From assembly GCA_015711895.1 (NCBI GenBank), contig MU158590.1, forward strand, positions 1 to 5,592: a DNA stretch of 5,592 bases. The letters are read 5' to 3'. The notes below the pieces were generated by a model. It made no database searches. It had not been told where the DNA came from and saw only the letters and a list, made by a program, of their open reading frames with translations. This stretch comes from Candidatus Solincola tengchongensis (lineage in GTDB: Bacteria > Actinomycetota > Geothermincolia > Geothermincolales > RBG-13-55-18). Positions within the stretch are counted from its first letter, which is position 1; every line of letters starts with the position of its first letter. Position numbers and translations under genes: made by a program. Below, piece after piece: positions 1-5,592 of this stretch.

Positions 1-171
1 CTCCAGAAGCTTGGAGAGCAGGCCCCTGTGTTCCCGGAATCGGGAGCGCACCACAGCCCTGAGGGCCCCCGCGACCACCTCGCGGTGGGAGAGGAGCTGG
101 GCCAGCATGTAGAGGCGTGGGTCCCTGGCTTCAAGCTTTCTCATGAACTCCGACCTGGTCTGCACGGACAT
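1..171 (-). CDS. Unrecognised protein, N-terminal 57 residues (partial)
   Basis: The frame is open from an ATG at 171-169 to the left edge, so only the first 57 residues are visible. The start is supported by an AAGGGGG Shine-Dalgarno-like run six bases upstream, almost the same as the site used by the short dehydrogenase gene at 2943. The peptide begins MSVQTRSEFM. It continues as what looks like two amphipathic helices rich in Arg, Leu and Ala, with the motifs EARDPRLYML and REVVAGALRAVVRSRFREHR. No signal peptide, cysteine cluster or known motif can be seen. It is separated from the upstream nitroreductase gene by 526 bp, so it is probably its own transcription unit. A short ACACC/GGTGT pairing around the ribosome site (175-193) could partly hide it, but this is weak. 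I do not recognise the family and assign no function. Confidence 0.7.
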   Translation of the reverse strand, partial: MSVQTRSEFMRKLEARDPRLYMLAQLLSHREVVAGALRAVVRSRFREHRGLLSKLLE

Positions 172-273
172 CACACACCCCCTTGTCAGGTGTTCTCCGG
201 GTCCAGAACCGCTCTTTCGGTATGGTGTTCCTCAGACCTCGAGAGCTCGTCAACTCCGGTGGGAACGTTCTAT

Positions 274-291
274 CCGGGAGGGACCTCCCGG
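274..291. repeat. Perfect 8-bp inverted repeat (CCGGGAGG-GA-CCTCCCGG)
   Basis: Two exact 8-base arms flank a two-base centre, about 100 bp upstream of the left-edge gene's start codon. No T-run follows on either strand, so an intrinsic terminator is unlikely. The tight spacing and symmetry fit a dimeric regulator's operator better than an RNA hairpin, since two bases are too few for a loop unless the inner pairs open. The regulator is unknown. Confidence 0.45.
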
Positions 292-650
292 CTTCCGGCG
301 CCATATCGCAGAAAGACAAGCGACACCATCATTTTCTCCGGCGGGATGACGAGCACTATACTTCATACCCCGGAAATGTAGGCCGTAAACCGGGTTCCCG
401 TTCCGGGCCGGAGAACAAGGCCGTTCACCGGAAACGCCCCTCGAAAGGAAGCGCCGACCCTTGGCGACCTACCGTGCCATCGTTGAACGAGCGCCTGAAA
501 GGCGTTATCCGCAGCAGCCCTGATGCCTCCCCGGAGTTCCGCGGCACATTCCGCTTCTCGAACACCTCTGGACGGCGGTCCCCTCACCGCCCTCGGTTTT
601 TCGCGGCTTCTCCCTAAACGCCACGCTCCGGCCCTGGGACGATGAGGATT

Positions 651-674
651 TACCTCCAAATACCCCGGGAGGTA
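651..674. repeat. Inverted repeat TACCTCC / GGAGGTA, 10-base loop
   Basis: Exact 7-base arms at 651-657 and 668-674 surround a 10-base loop. The right arm also belongs to an overlapping 16-base imperfect palindrome at 660-675 (ATACCCCGGGAGGTAT), so two alternative pairings exist. It lies 24-47 bases past the nitroreductase stop codon and could help end or protect the operon transcript. A regulator-binding site is the other reading. Confidence 0.35.
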
Positions 675-687
675 TCAAAATTCAAGA

Positions 688-702
688 CCTGACCCCGTCA
701 GG
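688..702 (-). terminator. Possible weak terminator hairpin at the nitroreductase stop
   Basis: CCTGAC and GTCAGG form a perfect 6-bp stem with a three-base loop that includes the TGA stop codon (700-698). On the minus strand it is followed by TCTTGAATTTT, only a loose T-rich tail. The stem is short and overlaps the coding end, so termination here is a guess. Together with the repeat at 651-674 it may form the operon's 3' boundary. Confidence 0.25.
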
Positions 703-1699
703 GCATCTCCTGCCAGGTCTTGCCTCCCTTGCGCCAGGTGATGCGGGGGAGCTCCCGCTTGACCATGGAATCGGCGTTCACCCGCGGATAACCCAGGACG
801 ATGGCCGAGACGGGCACGTAGGGCCATTTTATGCCCAGGTACCGTCTGAGATGGGGCAGCATCTTGGCTCCCACGGCGGCGAATCCCATCCAGCAGGTCA
901 CCAGCCCCAGGGAGTGCGCAGCCAGGACCATGTTCTGGCCGCAGATGCCGATGTCCAGGTCCATGTTGTTGATGCCCCTCTTGTCTCCCAGGAGGTAGAT
1001 CAGGCATGGCGCGCCCAGGAAGACGTCCTTGGGCTTGAGGATGGCCTTGCCCCCGGTGATGGCCCTCTCGTCCATGAGTGGGGGAGCGGCGATGGCCCCC
1101 AAGGACAACAGGCCCCTCACCAGGCGGTTCCTCTTTCCGTAGAAGTAGAGGCGGACCAGGAGGCGGTAGAGGGGGTCGATCATGTCCGCTATCTTGTCCA
1201 TCTCCTCCCGGTCGTTGATTATGATGAAGCTCCAGGGCTGGTTGTTGCCGTGGGAGGGGGCGAAGCGCCCCGCCTCTATCACCCGGCGCACCAGTTCGTC
1301 GGGCACGGGTTTCTTGGAGAAGATGCGGTTGCTGCGCCGCTTGTAGATGACCTCCTCCACCGGGGTCAGCCCCTCTATCCCCTCCACCTCGGGTATCCTG
1401 GGATATCCGTCGTCGGGATGGAGGAGCATGGTCTTGAAGAGGCCCTTCTCCACGTTGTAGAACCCCTTCATCTGGATGGCGTCCTTCTCACAGTGGGCCA
1501 CGCAGGCGGAGCAGGACATGCACACCACGCCCTCGACCATGCGCGCCTTTCCCTCCACCACCTCCAGGCAGGCGCAGGGGCAAGCCTGCACGCAGTTCCC
1601 GCAACCCGTGCACTTCTCCTCGTCCACGATTATCTGCGAAAGCGTCCACACCTCAGGGTGGGCGGGCAGATAGGTGTAGGAATATTTATCCAGTACCAA
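698..1699 (-). CDS. Nitroreductase-family flavoprotein with N-terminal 2[4Fe-4S] ferredoxin domain
   Basis: The protein has 333 residues. Residues about 22-80 form a bacterial ferredoxin domain with two cysteine sets: C30-C33-C36-C40-P and C60-C63-C66-C70. Each has CxxCxxCxxxC spacing and would bind a [4Fe-4S] cluster. Residues about 112-325 are a nitroreductase-fold FMN domain, shown by RRSNR (121-125, flavin phosphate region), APSHGNNQPW (147-156), and the C-terminal WMGF and VLGYP (270-273, 301-305). The family transfers electrons from a ferredoxin-type or nicotinamide donor through FMN to an organic acceptor. The true acceptor is seldom known, and nitro compounds are often not physiological. 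A basic, hydrophobic stretch at 176-206 could be a membrane-surface or partner contact. The start is TTG at 1699-1697, chosen for the consensus AAGGAGGT eight bases upstream. It follows the dehydrogenase pair by 179 bp on the same strand, so a redox role in the same pathway is likely but inferred. Confidence 0.92.
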   Translation of the reverse strand: MVLDKYSYTYLPAHPEVWTLSQIIVDEEKCTGCGNCVQACPCACLEVVEGKARMVEGVVCMSCSACVAHCEKDAIQMKGFYNVEKGLFKTMLLHPDDGYPRIPEVEGIEGLTPVEEVIYKRRSNRIFSKKPVPDELVRRVIEAGRFAPSHGNNQPWSFIIINDREEMDKIADMIDPLYRLLVRLYFYGKRNRLVRGLLSLGAIAAPPLMDERAITGGKAILKPKDVFLGAPCLIYLLGDKRGINNMDLDIGICGQNMVLAAHSLGLVTCWMGFAAVGAKMLPHLRRYLGIKWPYVPVSAIVLGYPRVNADSMVKRELPRITWRKGGKTWQEMP

Positions 1700-1707
1700 T
1701 CCCCTCT

Positions 1708-1715
1708 ACCTCCTT
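1708..1715 (-). promoter_or_regulatory. Consensus Shine-Dalgarno AAGGAGGT before a TTG start
   Basis: On the minus strand AAGGAGGT fully complements the 16S rRNA 3' tail and lies eight bases before TTG at 1699-1697. No ATG or GTG in this frame sits at a suitable distance, and starting later would cut towards the first cysteine. The site therefore decides the TTG start. A strong ribosome site with a weak start codon implies moderate translation. Confidence 0.8.
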
Positions 1716-1824
1716 CCTCCTCGTGTTCGCTCGGCGGGCTCAACTCTTTTCATGGGCTCGTCTCTTTCCGTGGACATTCCCGGCCGAACGACTCACCTTT
1801 TAGAATCTTCACCGCCTCTCGCTC

Positions 1825-1839
1825 CAGCGGTCCCCGCTG
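1825..1839. repeat. Small hairpin CAGCGG-TCC-CCGCTG between dehydrogenase and nitroreductase genes
   Basis: An exact 6-bp GC-rich stem with a three-base loop lies 40-54 bases past the stop of the short dehydrogenase gene. No T-run follows on the minus strand, so it is not a standard terminator. It could lessen or stabilise message between the two genes. The rest of 1700-1878 shows no gene beyond a doubtful 15-codon frame. Confidence 0.3.
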
Positions 1840-1878
1840 CGGGTCCCGCCCCGAGCCCGGCTTTCGCGGCTGCGGAAC

Positions 1879-2943
1879 TCATGCCCCCCGTTCCGCCATG
1901 TCCAGCAGGCGCAGGAGTTGCTCCTCCTCGGGGCGAGGGAACATCTGGCAGTATTTAGCATCCCGCATCAGCCTCTCCATGCCGTAGTCCCGCATGTAGC
2001 CGTACCCGCCGTGGATCTGCACGGCGTCCCGGTGCGCGCCGTAGGAGTTGGCCACCGCCCCGCGCCAGGCGATGACCGCCGGCCCGAGCTCCTCGATCCC
2101 GCAGGCGCGGCGGATGATCGCCCGGCCCTCCTCCATGGCGCAGAGCATGCGGGCCAGCATGAGGCGCATGGCCTGGTGCTCGATGATGATCTTTCCCGCC
2201 TGGTAGCGCTGGCGCGCGTAGTCGTAGGCCTTCTGGAAGGACTTGCGCACGATGCCGTTGGCTATGGCCGCCAGGCCCAGGTAGAGCGTCCTCTCCGTGG
2301 CCTCCAGCGCCTCTTTCCCGGATTTATCCAGTACGTAAACGGGCTCGGCGCCCTTCATCTCCAGGGTGGCGAAGTTGCTCACCCTCCACCCCAGGGGGTA
2401 GGGGTCGATGTGCGTCTCCACGCCCTCCGTCCCCGTCCTCACGTAGGCGGCCGTCCGCCCGTCCCCGGAGCTCGCGAAGAGGAGCGCCACGGTCCCCTCC
2501 AGGACGTTGAAGACGAAGGGGGCGCGCCCCTGGAGCCTCCCTTCCCCCAGGGATACCTCCCCGGCGGTGGCCACGGTGCACAGGGGCCGCCCTTTGGTAA
2601 ACTCTTCCACCAGGTCCTTGCGCTCTACGTAGCCCATGGACAACAGGGCGGCGTTGTGGAAGAGCAGAGCCGCGGCGAAGCCCGCGCATTCCACGGCGCT
2701 CTCCTCCAGGGCCACGCACAGGGAATAGAGGTCCACTCCCTCGCCTCCCAGCTGTTCCGGCACCAGGGCGGCCAGCATCCCCATCTCCCCGGCCCTCTCC
2801 ACCGCCTTCCAGAGGAGCGGCGAGTCCACGGTGTTCTCCAGGTCGTCGGCCACGGGGGCCAGCTCGGCGGAGGCGAAGTTGAGGGCATTGCTCCTCAACA
2901 CCGCGTACTGCTTGGACTCCTTGGCCCAGGGCTCCCCGATCAT
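1879..2943 (-). CDS. Acyl-CoA dehydrogenase-like protein, short subunit lacking the catalytic glutamate
   Basis: The protein has 354 residues, shorter than the roughly 380-400 of ordinary acyl-CoA dehydrogenases. The N-terminal helical domain contains LVPEQLGGEGVDLYS (60-74). The middle beta domain (about 120-200) is reduced and lacks the TEPxxGSD motif that holds flavin and substrate. The C-terminal domain is well kept: YARQRYQAGKIIIEHQA (242-258), DAVQIHGGYGY (306-316) and ERLMRDAK (323-330). The family's next motif, IYEGT, reads MFPRP, so position 336 is proline where the catalytic glutamate belongs. Such a subunit should not dehydrogenate alone. It probably pairs with the preceding long subunit and gives its QxxGGxGY and Arg-246 region to the partner's FAD. 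The start is ATG 2943-2941, overlapping the upstream stop as ATGA, with AAGGGGG seven bases before it. Possible names such as FadE or ChsE subunit are by analogy only. Confidence 0.9.
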   Translation of the reverse strand: MIGEPWAKESKQYAVLRSNALNFASAELAPVADDLENTVDSPLLWKAVERAGEMGMLAALVPEQLGGEGVDLYSLCVALEESAVECAGFAAALLFHNAALLSMGYVERKDLVEEFTKGRPLCTVATAGEVSLGEGRLQGRAPFVFNVLEGTVALLFASSGDGRTAAYVRTGTEGVETHIDPYPLGWRVSNFATLEMKGAEPVYVLDKSGKEALEATERTLYLGLAAIANGIVRKSFQKAYDYARQRYQAGKIIIEHQAMRLMLARMLCAMEEGRAIIRRACGIEELGPAVIAWRGAVANSYGAHRDAVQIHGGYGYMRDYGMERLMRDAKYCQMFPRPEEEQLLRLLDMAERGA

Positions 2944-2957
2944 GCCATCACCCCCTT
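2940..2957 (-). promoter_or_regulatory. ATGA stop-start overlap with internal ribosome site
   Basis: The long dehydrogenase gene ends with TGA at 2942-2940, and the short one starts with ATG at 2943-2941. An AAGGGGG run at 2957-2951, inside the last codons of the upstream gene, is a suitable ribosome site. Four-base overlaps of this type usually couple translation and keep two subunits at matched amounts, which fits a heteromeric enzyme. Confidence 0.85.
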
Positions 2958-4421
2958 CTTGAACGGGCGGGGGACTTCCACCCGCAGGGTCTCCTCGAAG
3001 CGTATGTTGTTCACCACCAGGCGGTTGAGCTGGTTGGTGCCCTCGTAGATCTGTGTGAGCTTGGCGTCCCGGTAGCACTTCTCCACCCAGCGTCGCTCCT
3101 CGGAATCCTCCGGCCCCATGAGGTTGAGTGCCCGAGAGCACAGCTCCATGGCGTTGTCCGCGCAGGAGAACTTGGCCAGGGACGCCGTTTCCAGGAGCTG
3201 GGTCATGTCCTCGTCCCTGAGGTAATAACGGAGGACGGCGTTGATCATGGCCTTCCCGTAGTAGGAGTTCAGGAAGTTGCGCATGAGCGACATGGTGCGC
3301 AGCGAGGACGGCAAGCCGAGGGTCAGGTTCATTATCGGGTTGTCCAAGGCCTTTCCGAAGATGGCGTCCCCCAGCATGGCGTTGTTCATGTAAAGCCCCC
3401 GGTTCTCCTGGACCATCCCCCACATGTCCGCCAGGTTCATGCGGATGCGGTCCTCATCGATGGGGCGCTTGCCGTTGCGCTTCGTCCGGGCCCAGGCCAG
3501 GAAGTGCTGTAGCGCTCCCCTGGCGATGCCGGTGGCGATGGATCCCACCGGGCCCCGGGAGGCGGCCATGATCATGAGGATGCCGTTGCCCATGCCGTCG
3601 CCTTCGTAGCCCAGGACATGGGAGTCGGGGACGAAGACGTCCTCGAAGAGGAGCTCGGCGGCGTGGCTGGCGCGCTGCCCCATCTTGAGCTCCACCCGCG
3701 GGGTGGAAAACCCTTCCATATCCCTCTCCACCAGGAAGGTGGTCCAGGTCTGGAGGGGGCGGTTGCGGTCCAGGGCGGCGCACACGGTGAAGTACTTGGC
3801 CTCGCTCCCGTCGGAGATGAAGCACTTCCGCCCGTTTAACACATAGCCCCCTTTGACCTTCTTGGCCTCCAGGGAGAGCTTGGCCCTCTCCAGGTACTCC
3901 GGCTCCTCCACGTCTGTCCCCGCGGAGGGCTCGGTGATGGCGTAGGCCATGGTCACCGGCTGCCTCTTGAGCTCCCCCTCCACTATCTCCTTGAGCACCG
4001 TGTCCCAATGGGCCATGGCTCCGGAGGTTATCACCGGCGCCACCCCCAGGCTGTGGGCCCCCACGGCCAAGGCGATGCCCGAGCACCCCGAGCACAGCTC
4101 GTCCATGAGCAGGGAGGTGTTGGTGACCATGAACTCACCGGCGATTCCGCCCAGCTGTTTGGGGATGAAGATGGAGAGGAAACGGTATTTGCAGGCCTCG
4201 CGCATTATCTCCCAGTCGAAGTACTCCGGCTCCCTCTCCATGCGCATGTCCAGCTCCAGGGCCCGGGGCACGGCGAAGGTACGGTTGAACTCCTCCGCCT
4301 TCTCCACGATGTCGATGGTCTCGCGGATGCCCCTCTTCCGCCCGCTCTCCCAGAGCATGCGCAGGATGGGAAAGTCGCGGAAGAGCCTCTTCCCCGTCTC
4401 GCTCAACTCCTGACCGATCAT
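2940..4421 (-). CDS. Acyl-CoA dehydrogenase, long catalytic subunit
   Basis: The protein has 493 residues, about 100 more than a typical member. It has an N-terminal extension of about 35 residues, then the helical domain with IPKQLGG (86-92). The beta domain carries TEPSAGTD (163-170, family TEPxxGSD) and NGRKCFISDG (196-205). The C-terminal domain has NLADM (329-333) and CYRDAKLTQIYEGTNQ (449-464), with Glu-460 as the expected catalytic base that removes the alpha proton. Two flavin-adenine motifs are degenerate: the RxxFG loop reads KRNG (314-317), and QxxGGxGY is replaced around 433-440 by NLMGPEDS. About 50 extra residues lie between LADM and the ASLAKF helix (413-418). Likely reaction: alpha,beta-dehydrogenation of an acyl-CoA using FAD in a site shared with the short subunit downstream. 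The ATG start at 4421 is preceded by purine-rich AAGGAAGGGGGAG. The substrate is not evident. Confidence 0.93.
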   Translation of the reverse strand: MIGQELSETGKRLFRDFPILRMLWESGRKRGIRETIDIVEKAEEFNRTFAVPRALELDMRMEREPEYFDWEIMREACKYRFLSIFIPKQLGGIAGEFMVTNTSLLMDELCSGCSGIALAVGAHSLGVAPVITSGAMAHWDTVLKEIVEGELKRQPVTMAYAITEPSAGTDVEEPEYLERAKLSLEAKKVKGGYVLNGRKCFISDGSEAKYFTVCAALDRNRPLQTWTTFLVERDMEGFSTPRVELKMGQRASHAAELLFEDVFVPDSHVLGYEGDGMGNGILMIMAASRGPVGSIATGIARGALQHFLAWARTKRNGKRPIDEDRIRMNLADMWGMVQENRGLYMNNAMLGDAIFGKALDNPIMNLTLGLPSSLRTMSLMRNFLNSYYGKAMINAVLRYYLRDEDMTQLLETASLAKFSCADNAMELCSRALNLMGPEDSEERRWVEKCYRDAKLTQIYEGTNQLNRLVVNNIRFEETLRVEVPRPFKKGVMA

Positions 4422-4471
4422 CTCTCCCCCTTCCTTTCCGGGTTACCTTTCCGCAGCCCGACCGACATAAA

Positions 4472-4493
4472 AAGGATACGAACGAACACCCTT
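4472..4493 (-). terminator. Doubtful hairpin with T-run between ligase and dehydrogenase genes
   Basis: On the minus strand AAGGGT pairs with ATCCTT (one G-T wobble) around a 10-base loop containing a doubled TTCG, and the 3' arm runs into five Ts. The stem is weak, and genes of the same pathway follow, so at most it would attenuate. The rest of the 199-bp gap 4422-4620 is GC-rich with no gene and no clear promoter. Confidence 0.18.
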
Positions 4494-4620
4494 AGACCCA
4501 CTCTCACGCGCTCCCCCTAATCGCCGCGCGGTAGTCCCGCTTCCGGTCCCGCCCGCACCGCAAGATCGGGCGACATCCACCGCGGTAAAGCGGAAGCCCC
4601 CTCCCCCGCAGCGCCCGCCA

Positions 4621-5592
4621 TCAGGCCTGGTAGTCCTCCAGCCTGTACACGTTCTCCGCCTCCGGCGAGAACTGGTCCCTGAGCACCCGGTCCAGGTACT
4701 TCTCCGAGGCGCTCTTGGGAATCTCCTCCACCACCTGGATGTAGCTGGGGACGGCGTTCCTCTCCAGGCCCTCGAGGGCCTTCTTGAAGATGGAGGCCGG
4801 GTCTATGCTCCGCCCCTCGAAGGGGGCCACGGCGGCCACCAGGTCGCTCTCCCCCGGGGCCCCCGAGGCGGCGGGGATTCCGTACACGCAGACCTCGGAG
4901 ACGTCGGGATGCTCGCCGATGACCTTCTCCACATAGGAGGGGATGATGAACTCCCCCTGGCGGCGCAGGCCGCCCCCCTCCTTCCGGTAGTCGAAGAAGA
5001 GCCAGCCCTCCTCGTCCCGGTGCACCATGTCCCCGGTGCGCAGCCAGCCGCCCCGCGTCTTCTTCTCCGAATCTTCCGGGCGGCCGTGGTACTCCACCTC
5101 CGGCTTCTGGTTCACGGCGCGCATGAGCAGCTCGCCGGTCACCCCGGGGGGCACCTCGTTGTCGTGCTCGGCCACTATCTTGTACTCCATGAGCCCCTCG
5201 ATGGGCTTGCCGAAGGAACCGATGGGCCCCTGGCCGATGGGCTTGTAGGCGAAGCCCCCCTCCACTGCCCCGTACCACTCCAGGATCTTGACGTTGAAGC
5301 GCTTCTCGAAGTCCTCCCAGATGGCGATGGGAGTACCCGCGGAGATGACCACCTCCACGGGGTTGTCCGCGTCGTCCGGCCGCGGAGGCTCGTTGTAGAT
5401 GCCGGACATCATCCCTCCCAGCAGGGAGAAGGTCGTGCACCCGTAACGACGGCAGATGTCCCAGATGCGGCTCTTGGTGAAGCGCTGGCTGATGACGGCG
5501 CGGATGCCCAGGGCGATGGCGGACATGAGGGTCACCGCCTGGGCGTTGCCGTGGGTCAGGGAGAGGCCGGTGTAGAGGATGGAATCCTCCTT
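4621..5592 (-). CDS. AMP-dependent acyl-CoA synthetase/ligase, C-terminal part (partial)
   Basis: The frame is open to the right edge and gives 323 residues, roughly the last three fifths of an ANL-superfamily ligase. The ATP-binding P-loop would lie beyond the edge. Visible landmarks (counted from the edge) are LSLTHGNAQ (10-18), the YGAVEGG motif (107-113, family YGxTE), GWLRTGDM (182-189), the hinge-region DYRKEG (201-206), RRQGEFI, and the C-terminal PKSASEKYLDR with Lys-298 as the likely adenylation lysine. The enzyme should activate a carboxylic acid to its CoA thioester through an acyl-adenylate. The layout resembles CaiC-like and FadD-like ligases more than short-chain acetyl-CoA synthetases, but the acid cannot be named. 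Odd points are Val for Thr in YGxTE, and Glu for the Gly before the catalytic Lys. It lies 199 bp upstream of the dehydrogenase pair on the same strand and probably supplies its substrate. Confidence 0.92.
   Translation of the reverse strand, partial: KEDSILYTGLSLTHGNAQAVTLMSAIALGIRAVISQRFTKSRIWDICRRYGCTTFSLLGGMMSGIYNEPPRPDDADNPVEVVISAGTPIAIWEDFEKRFNVKILEWYGAVEGGFAYKPIGQGPIGSFGKPIEGLMEYKIVAEHDNEVPPGVTGELLMRAVNQKPEVEYHGRPEDSEKKTRGGWLRTGDMVHRDEEGWLFFDYRKEGGGLRRQGEFIIPSYVEKVIGEHPDVSEVCVYGIPAASGAPGESDLVAAVAPFEGRSIDPASIFKKALEGLERNAVPSYIQVVEEIPKSASEKYLDRVLRDQFSPEAENVYRLEDYQA

Larger units (their letters stand above)
172..697. other. 526-bp intergenic region, CCGG-rich, no convincing gene
   Basis: This stretch lies between the stop of the nitroreductase gene and the start of the gene at the left edge. 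Open frames occur on both strands (for example 183-617 plus and 363-659 minus). Their products are rich in Arg, Pro, Ser and Gly, match no family I know, and lack good ribosome sites. I count 14 CCGG tetranucleotides, 12 of them between 196 and 540, clearly denser than in the neighbouring coding DNA. It also holds inverted repeats at 274-291, 492-504 (CGCCT-GAA-AGGCG) and 651-674. It probably contains the 3' end of the operon transcript and the promoter or leader of the left-edge gene. No clear -35/-10 pair was found for that gene. Confidence 0.6.

Noticed and set aside
224..253. TTGACG on the minus strand (253-248) as a -35 box for the left-edge gene
   Set aside because: The hexamers at 17-18 bp spacing (GAACAC, AACACC) do not resemble a -10 box.
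355..362. TATACT (plus) / TATAGT (minus), resembling a -10 box
   Set aside because: No acceptable -35 hexamer lies at 16-18 bp on either strand. On the plus strand no gene follows.
386..410. GGTTCCCGTTCCGGGCC segment, faintly like a tRNA T-arm
   Set aside because: There is no GTTCRA core and no acceptor, D-arm or anticodon stem around it.
183..617. 144-codon plus-strand frame in the large intergenic region
   Set aside because: It has no good ribosome site, no recognisable motif and Arg/Ser/Pro-rich composition, and it is opposite in direction to all neighbours.
363..659. 98-codon minus-strand frame in the large intergenic region
   Set aside because: The product is dominated by Arg, Ala, Gly and Pro, with no motif. 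It overlaps the inverted repeats and looks like chance openness in GC-rich DNA.
1706..1753. 15-codon minus-strand frame (MKRVEPAERTRGGRR) ending inside the nitroreductase ribosome site
   Set aside because: The position would suit a leader peptide, but the ribosome site is poor and the codons after the first few mostly reflect the purine-rich Shine-Dalgarno tract.
851..1987. Long plus-strand open frame opposite the nitroreductase gene
   Set aside because: It is antisense to a well-supported gene and its product is a His, Val and Gly-rich string with no domain. Long antisense frames are common in high-G+C DNA with G/C-ending codons.
1918..3048. Long plus-strand open frame opposite the short dehydrogenase gene
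   Set aside because: It is the antisense shadow of a clear acyl-CoA dehydrogenase gene, with low-complexity His/Gly/Leu composition and no motif.
2944..3423. An upstream extension of 160 codons in frame with the short dehydrogenase
   Set aside because: It overlaps the conserved C-terminal domain of the long dehydrogenase in another frame and shows no dehydrogenase character. The ATG at 2943 with its ribosome site and ATGA overlap is the better start.

Overview
The window is high in G+C, and every gene I can support lies on the minus strand. In order of transcription these are: the C-terminal 323 residues of an AMP-forming acyl-CoA ligase (entering from the right edge, ending at 4621), a long acyl-CoA dehydrogenase (4421 to 2940), a short acyl-CoA dehydrogenase (2943 to 1879), a nitroreductase-family flavoprotein with an N-terminal two-cluster ferredoxin domain (1699 to 698), and the first 57 codons of an unrecognised protein that leaves at the left edge (from 171).

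The organism is a high-G+C bacterium that uses strong Shine-Dalgarno sites, at least one TTG start and many AGG arginine codons. Paired acyl-CoA dehydrogenases with divided active-site motifs are best known from Actinomycetota. A ferredoxin-nitroreductase fusion is more typical of anaerobes. Together these fit an anaerobic or facultative actinobacterial lineage or another anaerobic acid degrader, but the window alone does not settle the phylum.

The functional theme is activation and oxidation of an organic acid. The ligase would make the CoA thioester and the dehydrogenase pair would introduce an alpha,beta double bond. The ferredoxin-flavoprotein may handle electrons from that step or reduce the product. 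No ETF, hydratase or thiolase is in view, and the substrate cannot be read from the sequence.

The most notable feature is the dehydrogenase pair. The genes overlap by ATGA and the proteins have lost complementary halves of the active site. The long subunit keeps the TEP-type motif and catalytic glutamate but has lost the QxxGGxGY flavin-adenine motif. The short subunit keeps QIHGGYGY but has proline at the catalytic position and no TEP motif. This is what is expected of an obligate heteromeric enzyme of the FadE28-FadE29 (ChsE1-ChsE2) kind.

Three non-coding stretches separate the genes: 199 bp (4422-4620), 179 bp (1700-1878) and 526 bp (172-697). The last is rich in CCGG and holds several inverted repeats, and it probably separates the operon from the gene at the left edge. 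I see no rRNA, tRNA, CRISPR array, insertion sequence or integrase.
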